Shown here in pieces: positions 24,569-32,770 of a stretch of DNA of 64,000 nucleotides. The notes under the pieces were generated by a model, which was not told the DNA's origin, made no database searches, and was given only the letters and a program-made list of their open reading frames with translations. The stretch lies in contig NZ_FWXV01000003.1 in assembly GCF_900176515.1 (NCBI RefSeq), positions 868,001 through 932,000 of the forward strand, read 5' to 3'. A program made the position numbers and the translations under genes. Every line of letters begins with the position of its first letter. Within the stretch, counting starts at the first letter, position 1. This DNA is from Kibdelosporangium aridum. GTDB taxonomy: Bacteria > Actinomycetota > Actinomycetes > Mycobacteriales > Pseudonocardiaceae.

Positions 24569-25348
24569 ATGGGCCCAGTGCCGGAAATGATCATGCGTGG
24601 ACGACGGTTTTGGTATCTCGACGTGGGCGAAGGCACTCCGGTGCTCGCGCTGCACGGCACCTTCGGGCGGGCCGAGATCCACCGGCCGCTGGCCGGCATC
24701 CTCGGCCCCGGCTACCGCCTGCTCGCCCTTGACCAGCGCGGCCACGGCCGTTCGTCGCACGGCGGGGATTTCAGCAGGGAGGCCTTCGTCGAAGACGCGG
24801 CGACATTCCTGCAGGCCATCGGCCCGGCGATCGTGTTCGGGCACTCGTTGGGCGGGGTGAACGCGTACCAACTCGCGGCCAGGCACCCCGACCTGGTGCG
24901 GGCCATGATCATCCAGGACATCGGAGCGGTCACCGACGAGCCGGAGGTCGCTCAGCCGGTACTGGACATCAGCTCGTGGCCTCGATTCACCCGGACGAGG
25001 GAAGAATTCGTCGAGTTCTTTGCCGACTTCCCGGCGGTCGACTACTTCCTGGCGAGTCTCGTCGAGACGCCCGACGGCTGGCGGATGCTGTACGACTACG
25101 ACGACATGATGGCCGTGCAGCAGGGCAATGTCGGGCATTGGTGGGATGACTGGCACGGGTCTTCATGCCCCGCGTTGTTGCTGCGCGGCTCGTTGAGTCC
25201 ATTCGTGTCCGAGGCGCACGCGCAGGACATGCTCAAGCGCCCGAACACGCAGCTTGTGGACTTTCCCGGCAGCGGACATTGGCTACACGACGACGATCCG
25301 ACACGGTTCGCCGAGGCCGTGCGCTCGTTCACCGGGCAAATTAGTTAG
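24569..25348 (+). CDS. alpha/beta hydrolase
   Basis: The 256-259-residue cytosolic hydrolase has an HG oxyanion motif (LALHGTFGR), the nucleophile elbow FGHSLGG (Ser near 92) and a terminal His in GSGHWLHDD. GTG 24578 may be the true start: TACCAT, a good -10 hexamer, lies seven bases before it. That would give a leaderless mRNA, and ATG 24569 would then lie inside the promoter. Its stop is 19 bp from the CoA-transferase gene. The substrate is unknown. Confidence 0.82.
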   Translation: MGPVPEMIMRGRRFWYLDVGEGTPVLALHGTFGRAEIHRPLAGILGPGYRLLALDQRGHGRSSHGGDFSREAFVEDAATFLQAIGPAIVFGHSLGGVNAYQLAARHPDLVRAMIIQDIGAVTDEPEVAQPVLDISSWPRFTRTREEFVEFFADFPAVDYFLASLVETPDGWRMLYDYDDMMAVQQGNVGHWWDDWHGSSCPALLLRGSLSPFVSEAHAQDMLKRPNTQLVDFPGSGHWLHDDDPTRFAEAVRSFTGQIS

Positions 25349-25359
25349 TGGTGCTAACT
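25343..25359. promoter_or_regulatory. palindrome over the CoA-transferase -10 element
   Basis: AGTTAG-TGGTG-CTAACT is a perfect inverted repeat. It begins in the stop codon of the hydrolase gene and overlaps TAACTT (25355-25360), a good -10 hexamer. That hexamer lies seven bases upstream of the GTG of the CoA-transferase gene. The geometry suggests a repressor site on a leaderless promoter. The repressor is unknown. Confidence 0.45.
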
Positions 25360-25367
25360 TCGATCGC

Positions 25368-26546
25368 GTGACTACTTCGCACGGGCCGCTGACCGGTGTC
25401 CGGGTGATCGACCTGGCTTCGGTGGTGATGGGCCCATACGCCGCTCAACTCCTCGGTGACATGGGCGCCGACGTGATCAAAGTGGAGCCACCGGGCGGCG
25501 ATCTCACCCGCATCACCCGGCCGCAGCGCAATCCCGGCATGGGTGCGCTGGCGTTGAACGTCAACCGGAACAAGCGCGGCATCGTGCTCGACCTGAAGTC
25601 CCCCGAGGGTCAGGAAGCGCTGCTCAAACTGGTCGAGGGAGCGGACATCCTGCTCACCAACATGCGGCCGGGCGCTCTGCGGCGGCTGGGCCTGGACTAC
25701 GAGCGGCTCTCCGCGGCCAACCCCAAGCTGATCTACTGCAACGCCCAGGGGTTCCGTACCGACTCGCCGCAGGCCGGACTGGCGGCCTATGACGAGATCG
25801 TGCAGGCCTCATCCGGTCTGGTCGACCTGATGCGCCGCGCCACCGGGACGCCCGACTACGTCCCGTCGATCCTCGCCGACAAGGTCTGCGCGCTGACGAT
25901 CACCTACTCGGTGTTGGCCGCGTTGGTGCACCAACGCGCGACCGGGCAAGGCCAGCAGGTCGAGGTGCCGATGACGGACACGCTGCTGGCGTTCACCATG
26001 GTCGAGCACCTCAGCGGCCAGACCTTCGAGCCGCCGCTCGGGCCGACCGGCTTCAACCGGGCCATGGCGAAACCGCATCGCGCGGTGCGCACAAAGGACG
26101 GTTGGGCGTGCATCCTGCCGTACACCGACAAGAACATCGCGGAGTTCTTCCTGGCGGTCGGCGAACCGGAGCTGGCGGCGGACGAACGTTTCCAGGACCA
26201 CGAGCAGCGAGCGCACAACTATTCGGCGCTGTACGCGCTCGTCGAGCAGTTCGCTGTCCGGCATACAACGGCAGAGTGGCAGGAGATCTGCGGCGACCGA
26301 AGCATCCCCTTCGCCCCGGTGCTAGAGCTGGACGAGGCCGCTGACAACCCCTATTTCGAACCCCTGATCACGCAAGCGATTCACCCGACCGAGGGGCCGT
26401 ACCGGCAGATCGGGTTTCCGGTGCGATTCTCGGCCACACCAGCGACTATTCGTGAACACTGCCCGACACTCGGCCAACACACCGGCGAAGTACTGGCGGA
26501 ACTTGGTTTGAACGACCCGAAAGGGGGTAGCGCGCCGGCGGGTTGA
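25368..26546 (+). CDS. CaiB/BaiF family (class III) CoA transferase
   Basis: The 392-residue protein has the family III CoA-transferase pattern. The N-terminus is GPLTGVRVIDLASVVMGPYA, then GADVIKVEPPGGD near residue 45, and the catalytic Asp region near 165-170 (AAYDEIVQASSG). Such enzymes move CoA between carboxylic acids such as oxalate, carnitine or aromatic succinates. The substrate is not readable. GTG 25368 follows a leaderless-type promoter. It is next to a hydrolase gene with its own internal promoter. Confidence 0.88.
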   Translation: MTTSHGPLTGVRVIDLASVVMGPYAAQLLGDMGADVIKVEPPGGDLTRITRPQRNPGMGALALNVNRNKRGIVLDLKSPEGQEALLKLVEGADILLTNMRPGALRRLGLDYERLSAANPKLIYCNAQGFRTDSPQAGLAAYDEIVQASSGLVDLMRRATGTPDYVPSILADKVCALTITYSVLAALVHQRATGQGQQVEVPMTDTLLAFTMVEHLSGQTFEPPLGPTGFNRAMAKPHRAVRTKDGWACILPYTDKNIAEFFLAVGEPELAADERFQDHEQRAHNYSALYALVEQFAVRHTTAEWQEICGDRSIPFAPVLELDEAADNPYFEPLITQAIHPTEGPYRQIGFPVRFSATPATIREHCPTLGQHTGEVLAELGLNDPKGGSAPAG

Positions 26547-26591
26547 TCAGCACAGTGGGCTGACCTGGACAAGTCCACAAGGGAGTCAGAC

Positions 26592-27029
26592 GTGCCAAAC
26601 CTGCTCAAGCGCGCCTCGGTCCTGACAGCCAGTGCCATCACCGCCATCGCACTAGGCACCGGAACGGCCCATGCGGCATTGACCCCATCGCAACTGGCCT
26701 CGGTGACTGACGACTACTCCTTCTCGAAGTCGCTGTCCCAGTTCACCTCGATCCGCAACAGCCGCCCGTACGCCGACCAGCTGGACTGGTCCTCGGACAC
26801 CTGCTCATGGTCGCCGGACAAGCCCCTCGGCTTCAACTTCGCGCCTGCCTGTCACCGCCACGACTTCGGCTACCGCAACAACAAGCGCCAAGGCCGGTGG
26901 AACGCCGACAAGAAGCTCCGCGTAGACGACAAGTTCAAAGCAGACATGTACTCCATCTGCGGCGGCAACGTCATCTGCAAGGGCACCGCGAACCTGTACT
27001 ACTCCGCTGTCCGCAAGTGGGGCACCTGA
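26592..27029 (+). CDS. secreted prokaryotic phospholipase A2
   Basis: This 145-residue protein has a signal peptide ending near AHA-AL (residue 28) and belongs to the prokaryotic phospholipase A2 family. The catalytic His-Asp pair lies in ACHRHDFGYRN near residues 88-98. Four Cys are placed to form two disulfides (CSW/PAC and CGG/CKG). It hydrolyses sn-2 acyl chains of phospholipids with calcium in studied Streptomyces homologues. GTG 26592 has AGGGAG six bases upstream. Confidence 0.9.
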   Translation: MPNLLKRASVLTASAITAIALGTGTAHAALTPSQLASVTDDYSFSKSLSQFTSIRNSRPYADQLDWSSDTCSWSPDKPLGFNFAPACHRHDFGYRNNKRQGRWNADKKLRVDDKFKADMYSICGGNVICKGTANLYYSAVRKWGT

Positions 27030-27042
27030 GTAACTTCGTAGC

Positions 27043-27114
27043 GTGCTCGAGCCACTCGCGCTGGCAGTTGGCCGCCAAGCAGCCACGCACGCCATCCGAA
27101 TCTGGCTCGAGCAC
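27043..27114. repeat. 12-bp inverted repeat flanking a short open segment
   Basis: GTGCTCGAGCCA (27043-27054) and TGGCTCGAGCAC (27103-27114) are perfect inverted copies 48 bp apart, each with an internal CTCGAG palindrome. The intervening DNA is open from GTG 27043 and reads LEPLALAVGRQAATHAIRIW. This resembles the start of a larger protein and could be a gene remnant. No transposase is nearby. Confidence 0.4.
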
Positions 27115-27174
27115 CGCTTTCGCACGAACGACAAGCGGCGCTCTCGGCAGACCTCAGCTCAGGGCTACGTCCCG

Positions 27175-27909
27175 CTAGCGGGTGCGTTCGAGGAGGGCGA
27201 AGAGGTTGTCCCAGTGGCGCTTTTCGGCTTCCTCGTCGTACGCCGCCGTGTCCGACATCGTGAAGCCGTGCTGCGCGCCTTCGTAGATCTCCGAGCGGTA
27301 TGTCACGCCCGCCGCGTCCAGAGCCGCCTCTAGGATCTTGATCTGCTCCGCAGTCATCGCGTGGTCCTGATCGGCGTGCGCGAAGTACGCCTCGCCCGTG
27401 ATGTTTCCGACGCTCAGGTGCGGGCTGTCCGGTTCATCCGTTGCGAGGCGGCCGCCGTGGAATGACGCCACCGCTTTGATTCGCGAGGGGAACGCCTCGA
27501 TCGCACGCAACGCGTTCGTGCCGCCCATGCAATAGCCCATGACTACCACTGGCCCCGGCGCAACGCCTTGCTGCGCCGCGAAGAAGTCCAAATAGGACTC
27601 TGTGTCACTGGTTATCGTCGCGGTGTCCAGTTGCCGGATGAACGGCATGATCTTGCCGAACAACGCGCCGCGCTGTTCGGGGTCTTGGAGGGCGGCCAGG
27701 TCGAACTGGGGGCACGGACCGCCTCGGTACAGGATGTTCGGCGCCAGGACCGCGTAGCCTTGCGCCGCGATACGGTCGGCCATTTCGAAAAGCCTTGGGC
27801 GTAGGCCGAAGGCGTCCTCGAAGAACAGCACTCCCGGGTGTGGCCCGCCTTCCGGGACCACCAGGTAGGAATCGGCTATTCCGTCCTTTGTGGGCACATC
27901 GACCATCAT
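27175..27909 (-). CDS. dienelactone hydrolase family protein
   Basis: The 244-residue alpha/beta hydrolase has the cysteine nucleophile typical of dienelactone hydrolases in GYCMGG (near residue 119). The acid Asp is in HADQDHAM and His in GAQHGFTM near 217. ATG 27909 is preferred because ACAGGAG lies eight bases upstream. Real substrates of most actinomycete members are not known. It is 43 bp downstream of ftsK on the same strand and may be read through from it. Confidence 0.9.
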   Translation of the reverse strand: MMVDVPTKDGIADSYLVVPEGGPHPGVLFFEDAFGLRPRLFEMADRIAAQGYAVLAPNILYRGGPCPQFDLAALQDPEQRGALFGKIMPFIRQLDTATITSDTESYLDFFAAQQGVAPGPVVVMGYCMGGTNALRAIEAFPSRIKAVASFHGGRLATDEPDSPHLSVGNITGEAYFAHADQDHAMTAEQIKILEAALDAAGVTYRSEIYEGAQHGFTMSDTAAYDEEAEKRHWDNLFALLERTR

Positions 27910-27952
27910 CCGAAAAGCTCCTGTCACCAGCGAAATCGTCCCGCTGGCGACA

Positions 27953-30355
27953 TTACTCCTCTTCTTCGGGCGCAGGCCCGCCCCCGCCGCGGATCGAGTA
28001 CAGCACCGATTCCAGTTCTTCCGGTTTGACCAGAACCTCCCGTGCCTTCGAGCCTTCCGACGGCCCGACCACGCCTCGGCTCTCCAGCAAGTCCATCAGC
28101 CGCCCGGCTTTCGCGAAGCCGACCCTGAGCTTCCGCTGCAGCATCGACGTCGAGCCGAACTGCGATGTCACGATCAGTTCCGCGGCTTGCAGCAGTACGT
28201 CCAAGTCGTCGCCGATGTCGGCGTCGATCTCCTTCTTCTCGCCGCCGCTCGCGGTCGTCACGCCCTCGGTGTACTCGGGCTGTGCTTGGTCCTTGGTGAA
28301 CGCGACGATTGCCTGGATTTCCTCGTCGCTGACGTACGCGCCCTGCACGCGGATCGGCTTGGAGGCACCCATCGGCAGGTACAGGCCGTCGCCCATGCCG
28401 ATCAGCTTCTCCGCGCCCGGCTGGTCCAGGATGACCCGCGAGTCGATCAGCGACGACGTGGCGAAGGCCAGCCTTGAGGGCACGTTGGTCTTGATCAGGC
28501 CGGTCACCACGTCGACCGACGGCCGCTGCGTCGCCAGCACCAGGTGGATGCCCGCGGCCCGGGCTTTCTGGGTGATCCGGACGATCGCGTCCTCCACGTC
28601 CCGTGGCGCGGTCATCATCAGGTCCGCGAGCTCGTCGACGATCGCCAGGATGTACGGGTACGGCCGGTATTCGCGCTCGCTGCCGGGCGGCGCGGTGATC
28701 TCGCCGGAGCGCACCTTCTTGTTGAAGTCGTCGATGTGCCGGACCCGGTTGGCCTGCATGTCCTGGTAGCGCTGCTCCATCTCCTCGACCAGCCACGCCA
28801 GCGCCGCCGCCGCCTTCTTCGGCTGCGTGATGATCGGCGTGATCAGGTGCGGGATGCCTTCGTACGGCGTCAGCTCGACCATCTTCGGGTCGACCAGCAC
28901 CATCCGTACCTCGTCCGGTGTCGCTCTGGCCAGCAGGGACACCAGCAGCGAGTTGACGAAGCTCGACTTACCGGAACCAGTCGACCCGGCGCACAGCAGG
29001 TGCGGCATCTTGGCCAGGTTCGACGTGACCATGTTGCCTTCGATGTCCTTGCCGAGGCCGACGACCATGGGATGCGTGTCGTTGACCGCGACCGGCGAGC
29101 GCAGGACGTCCCCAAGGCGGACCATCTCACGGTCGTTGTTGGGCACCTCGATGCCCACCGCGGACTTCCCGGGGATCGGTGCGAGCAACAGGATGTTGTC
29201 GGTGGCCACCGCGTACGCGATGTTCTTGGTCAGCGCGGTGATCTTCTCGACCTTCACGCCCGGGCCGAGCTCGACCTCGTAGCGGGTCACGGTCGGCCCC
29301 CGGGTGAAGCCAGTGACCTGGGCGTCCACGTTGAACTGCTCGAGAACGCCGGTGATCGCCTCGATGATCATGTCGTTGGCGCGGCTGCGGCTCTTCGGCA
29401 CGTCGCCCTCTTCAAGCAGCGACGGCGGCGGCAGTTCGTAGTCGCCTTCCACGACCCGTGCCGTGGCCATCGGCAGCTTTTCCTGAACCGCCTGCTTCTT
29501 CGGCTTCGGCTCGCGCGGCTTGGGCGGCGGCGTCGGCTCTTCGAGCGGCAGGGGCGCAGGTGGCGGCTCCTCGCCCGCGGCCGGCTCGGCCATGGAGGCC
29601 TGGCGGCGGCGCGAGGGGCGCCGGAGTTTGACCTCGGCCGCCGGCTCGGCGAGCTCGGCCTGCTCCTGCTCTTCCGCGACGTCGTCGGGGTCACGGCCGA
29701 GGTCGCGCAGCCGGTTCGGGATCTCCTTGATGGGCGTGCCGGTGAACAGCAGGATGCCGTACGCCAAGGCCAGGATGAGCAGCGGAAACGCGACCCACGC
29801 GGTCACACCGGCGGCGAGCAGGCCGCCGGAGACGTAGCCGAGCACACCGCCGCCGAACATCTGCTCGGCGTTCGTCTCACCGCCGTTGAGCAGGTGCAAC
29901 ATGCCCAGTAAAGCGAACGTCATCAGCAACGAGCCGATGACCAGCCTCGATCTGGCGTCGGGCTTGGGGTCGGACCGCATCAGCGTGACACCGATGACGA
30001 TGAGGACGAGCGGGAACGCCACCGCGCCCGCGCCGATGACCGACCGGACACCGATTTCGACGTTCCGGCCAATCGGACCGGCCGCCCGCCACCACACGGC
30101 AGCCGCGATGATCACCGCCAACGCGATGTAACCGAACGCGAGACCGTCCCGCCGATGCGCGGGGTCGAGGTCCTTGGTCTTGCCGAGGGTGCGCGCGAGC
30201 CCGCCGACGCCCTTCGCCAGCAGGTTCCACGTGCCCTTGATGGCTTTACCTGCGGTTCCTTTGGATTTGCGGGCCGGGGCAGGCTTCCTCGCCGCCGCAG
30301 CGGGCTTCTTGCGTGCGGTGGTTCGCTTGGCGGTGGTGGAGCGGCTCGTCGCCAT
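27953..30355 (-). CDS. ftsK: FtsK/SpoIIIE DNA translocase
   Basis: This translocase of about 800 residues pumps chromosomal DNA at the division septum. A Lys/Arg/Ala-rich N-terminal tail precedes four membrane helices (about 70-200). A Pro/Glu-rich linker of about 150 residues follows, then the RecA-like motor with Walker A (GSTGSGKSS) and Walker B (ILAIVDELADLM). The C-terminal gamma domain (STSMLQRKLRVGFAKAGRLMD) reads DNA polarity sequences. ATG 30355 opens the basic tail. An earlier frame opening would add 15 residues. Confidence 0.93.
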   Translation of the reverse strand: MATSRSTTAKRTTARKKPAAAARKPAPARKSKGTAGKAIKGTWNLLAKGVGGLARTLGKTKDLDPAHRRDGLAFGYIALAVIIAAAVWWRAAGPIGRNVEIGVRSVIGAGAVAFPLVLIVIGVTLMRSDPKPDARSRLVIGSLLMTFALLGMLHLLNGGETNAEQMFGGGVLGYVSGGLLAAGVTAWVAFPLLILALAYGILLFTGTPIKEIPNRLRDLGRDPDDVAEEQEQAELAEPAAEVKLRRPSRRRQASMAEPAAGEEPPPAPLPLEEPTPPPKPREPKPKKQAVQEKLPMATARVVEGDYELPPPSLLEEGDVPKSRSRANDMIIEAITGVLEQFNVDAQVTGFTRGPTVTRYEVELGPGVKVEKITALTKNIAYAVATDNILLLAPIPGKSAVGIEVPNNDREMVRLGDVLRSPVAVNDTHPMVVGLGKDIEGNMVTSNLAKMPHLLCAGSTGSGKSSFVNSLLVSLLARATPDEVRMVLVDPKMVELTPYEGIPHLITPIITQPKKAAAALAWLVEEMEQRYQDMQANRVRHIDDFNKKVRSGEITAPPGSEREYRPYPYILAIVDELADLMMTAPRDVEDAIVRITQKARAAGIHLVLATQRPSVDVVTGLIKTNVPSRLAFATSSLIDSRVILDQPGAEKLIGMGDGLYLPMGASKPIRVQGAYVSDEEIQAIVAFTKDQAQPEYTEGVTTASGGEKKEIDADIGDDLDVLLQAAELIVTSQFGSTSMLQRKLRVGFAKAGRLMDLLESRGVVGPSEGSKAREVLVKPEELESVLYSIRGGGGPAPEEEE

Positions 30356-30439
30356 GCGTCCCACGGTAGTCGCCCTAGCCTCTCTGGTCCCAGCCGTCAC
30401 AGGCCAGCCCAGGTCGCAAGGTCATGACCCGGGCATGCC

Positions 30440-31276
30440 ATGCTCCGCACCATGGTTGCGCTGTACCGGGACGGACACGAGCCGACACGCCGCTTCACGA
30501 CGGGTTCACCCATTTCGCCCGTCTGGCGGGGGATGCTCGAGACGAATCGTGGTTTTGTCGCACTGGCCGGCAACCTCGAAGTGACCGGCACGGTGCCGAA
30601 AGACCTGCTGGACGGCCCGCTGGTGCTGGCCGCGAACCACATCGGGGTGTTCGACCCCTTCGTGCTGACCAAGGCGTGCTACCAGATCGGCATCGCGCCG
30701 CGGTTCATGCTGGCCGCGGGCCTGCTGGACACCCCGGTCGTCGGCTGGGGCCTGCGGCACGCCGGAGCGCTGCGCGTCGAACGCGGCAAGGCGACCGTGC
30801 TGGAGTCCTTCGCCAAAGCCGTCGAGGCGATCAAGCAGGCGGACGCACCGCTGCTGGTCTACCCCGAAGGCCGGATCACGCACGAGCGCGGCATGTGGCC
30901 GGAGCGCGGGAAGACCGGCGTCGCCCGGATCGCGCTGGCCGCCAACGCCCGCGTCGTGCCCATCTCGCAGTGGGGCGCGCACGAAGCGGCCTACTGGGGA
31001 ACCGAAACGGTGACGGGCTGGTCGGACGTGAAGCCCGTGCTGACGTCGTTCCTGCGCGGAATCACCAGGCGCCCGACGTTCAAGGTGCACTTCGGCGACC
31101 CGGTGGATCTTTCCGACCTCTCAGCGGACAAACCAGGCGACGCGGTCCGCGCCCACAAACGGATCATGCAGGCGATCACCGACAACTTGGCGCCGCTGCG
31201 CCCGGATGAGCCGCATCTGCCGAAGTTCCACGACCCGACGCGGCCGACCGACACCGTCTCCCCTTGGCGGGATTGA
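30440..31276 (+). CDS. PlsC-type acyltransferase
   Basis: The 278-residue protein is a 1-acyl-glycerol-3-phosphate acyltransferase-like enzyme. The catalytic NHxxxxD motif reads NHIGVFD near residue 66, and the substrate motif YPEGRIT is near 140. A later IPISQWG-like motif reads VVPISQWGAHE. It probably acylates lysophosphatidate or a related polar lipid at the membrane. It is divergent from ftsK with 84 bp between starts. ATG 30440 or ATG 30452 could be the initiator. Confidence 0.87.
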   Translation: MLRTMVALYRDGHEPTRRFTTGSPISPVWRGMLETNRGFVALAGNLEVTGTVPKDLLDGPLVLAANHIGVFDPFVLTKACYQIGIAPRFMLAAGLLDTPVVGWGLRHAGALRVERGKATVLESFAKAVEAIKQADAPLLVYPEGRITHERGMWPERGKTGVARIALAANARVVPISQWGAHEAAYWGTETVTGWSDVKPVLTSFLRGITRRPTFKVHFGDPVDLSDLSADKPGDAVRAHKRIMQAITDNLAPLRPDEPHLPKFHDPTRPTDTVSPWRD

Positions 31277-31392
31277 TTCATCTGGCTGACAGCCATTCGG
31301 ACGTACGACGGTCAACTGTGGCGTACGGTCGCGCCAGCTGACCACGCTAGGCTCGCCGGGCAACTCGACCGGTTGCTGATGGGGAGGCAGTG

Positions 31393-31701
31393 ATGCGTTG
31401 GGTACTACCACTTCTGCTGTTGATGGCGGCGTGCTCGAACTCGACAGACGGTGTTCCCACACCTGCGCCCGAAACGGAAGAGAAGGTCCTCGACGGCCGT
31501 AACGTGGAGGACGGGGTCAAGAGGATTCTCAACGAGCGGTACAGCGACAACGCCGAGTCGGTTACTTGTCCTGACGACCAACCCGTCAAGGTCGGTCACA
31601 CGTTCACCTGCGACGTCACCGTCAGCGGCGAACAGCGCAAGGTGACGATCACCGTGCGATCGGAGGAGAACGCCGAGTACGAAGTCAGCCAGCCCCAGTA
31701 A
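31393..31701 (+). CDS. DUF4333-like lipoprotein
   Basis: The 102-residue product has a lipoprotein signal with lipobox LMAAC at about residues 10-14. A small domain typical of DUF4333 follows (a VEDGVKRILNERY helix, then CPDDQPVKVGHTFTCDVTV with a conserved Cys pair). It would be anchored on the outer face of the membrane. ATG 31393 follows GGGGAGG by five bases. The function is unknown, and such proteins are frequent in mycobacteria and relatives. Confidence 0.85.
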   Translation: MRWVLPLLLLMAACSNSTDGVPTPAPETEEKVLDGRNVEDGVKRILNERYSDNAESVTCPDDQPVKVGHTFTCDVTVSGEQRKVTITVRSEENAEYEVSQPQ

Positions 31702-31763
31702 CGATCTCAGGCGCTGGGAAAACTCCGCGCATCCAACCCTGACTCGCGCGCAAACTCGCCTGC

Positions 31764-32720
31764 GTGACCCCTGATCGCGCTCGTGGAACGGTTCTTGTCC
31801 TGGCCGCGTCGGTGTTCTCGGCCAGCTCTGGGCCGTTGGCCAAGCAGGCCATGGCGGCCGGGTTGACGCCTCAACAGGTTGTCAGTGTTCGGATCAGCTT
31901 GGCCGCCCTGCTGTTCCTCGGCGGGCTTGCCGTCGTCAAGCCGCGGCTGTTGCGGATAAGGCTCGCTGACTGGCGGGTGCTGCTTGGTTTCGGGCTGTTC
32001 GGTGTCGCCGGGGTGCAGGCGATGTACTTCATCGCGGTGGCACGGGTGCCGGTGGGCATCGCGATGCTGTTGGAGTTCACCGCTCCGGTCCTGGTCGCGC
32101 TGTGGGTGCGGTTCGTCCGCGGCACGGTCCTTCCGGCGAAGGCGTGGGCTGGGACCGCGCTTGCGTTGCTGGGCTTGGCGATGGTCGCGCAGGTTTGGGA
32201 AGGGCTGCGGCTCGACGCGATCGGCCTGCTCGCGGGAGTCGGCGCGGCGGTGTGTGCCGCGTGCTACTTCTTGATCGGCGAGCATGCCCTCACCACAAGG
32301 CATCCGTTGACCATGGCGACTTACGGCATGCTCGTCGGTGCCGTGGCGGTTGCCGTCGTGCTCACGCCGCCGTGGGCGCTGCCAGGCGAAATCCTCGCCA
32401 GGGAGACGCCAATTGGTCCTGTGTGGACACTCTTGGCGGGCATCGCGGTCTTCAGCACGGTCATCGCCTACACCTTCGGCATGAGCGCCCTACGGCACCT
32501 GCCGTCCAATGTGGTCAGTGTGCTGTCGCTGGCCGAGCCGGTGATCGCGACGGCCGCCGCGTGGGCGTTGCTCAACGAACAGCTCAGTGTGATCCAGATC
32601 ATCGGGGGTCTGACGCTGCTGGGTGGAGCCTTTCTGGTCCAGCGTGCGTCTCAACCCCCAGTGGGACACCAAGTCCATCCCGCGACCGATGACATGGCCT
32701 CGGTGCGGCCAGCAAGCTGA
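31764..32720 (+). CDS. EamA/DMT-superfamily exporter
   Basis: The 318-residue protein has ten hydrophobic helices arranged as two EamA repeats (about residues 8-140 and 150-290). The second repeat ends EPVIATAAAWALLNEQLS. Drug/metabolite transporters of this type export amino acids, metabolites or toxic compounds, and the cargo is unknown. GTG 31764 lies close after the lipoprotein gene. A shared hairpin separates it from the convergent RNase J gene. Confidence 0.88.
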   Translation: MTPDRARGTVLVLAASVFSASSGPLAKQAMAAGLTPQQVVSVRISLAALLFLGGLAVVKPRLLRIRLADWRVLLGFGLFGVAGVQAMYFIAVARVPVGIAMLLEFTAPVLVALWVRFVRGTVLPAKAWAGTALALLGLAMVAQVWEGLRLDAIGLLAGVGAAVCAACYFLIGEHALTTRHPLTMATYGMLVGAVAVAVVLTPPWALPGEILARETPIGPVWTLLAGIAVFSTVIAYTFGMSALRHLPSNVVSVLSLAEPVIATAAAWALLNEQLSVIQIIGGLTLLGGAFLVQRASQPPVGHQVHPATDDMASVRPAS

Positions 32721-32735
32721 ACACCTACTGGGGGT

Positions 32736-32762
32736 AGGGCCCGGCCACACAGGCCGGGCCCT
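32736..32762. terminator. bidirectional terminator between DMT exporter and rnj
   Basis: AGGGCCCGGCC and GGCCGGGCCCT form an 11-bp perfect stem around an ACACA loop. It lies 15 bp after one stop codon and 9 bp before the stop of the convergent gene, so it can serve both. Confidence 0.75.
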
Positions 32763-32770
32763 GTCAAAAG

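Noticed and set aside
28544..29911. Long plus-strand frame opposite ftsK
   Set aside because: It is an Arg/His/Asp-rich shadow typical of high-GC antisense frames, while the minus strand encodes a complete FtsK.
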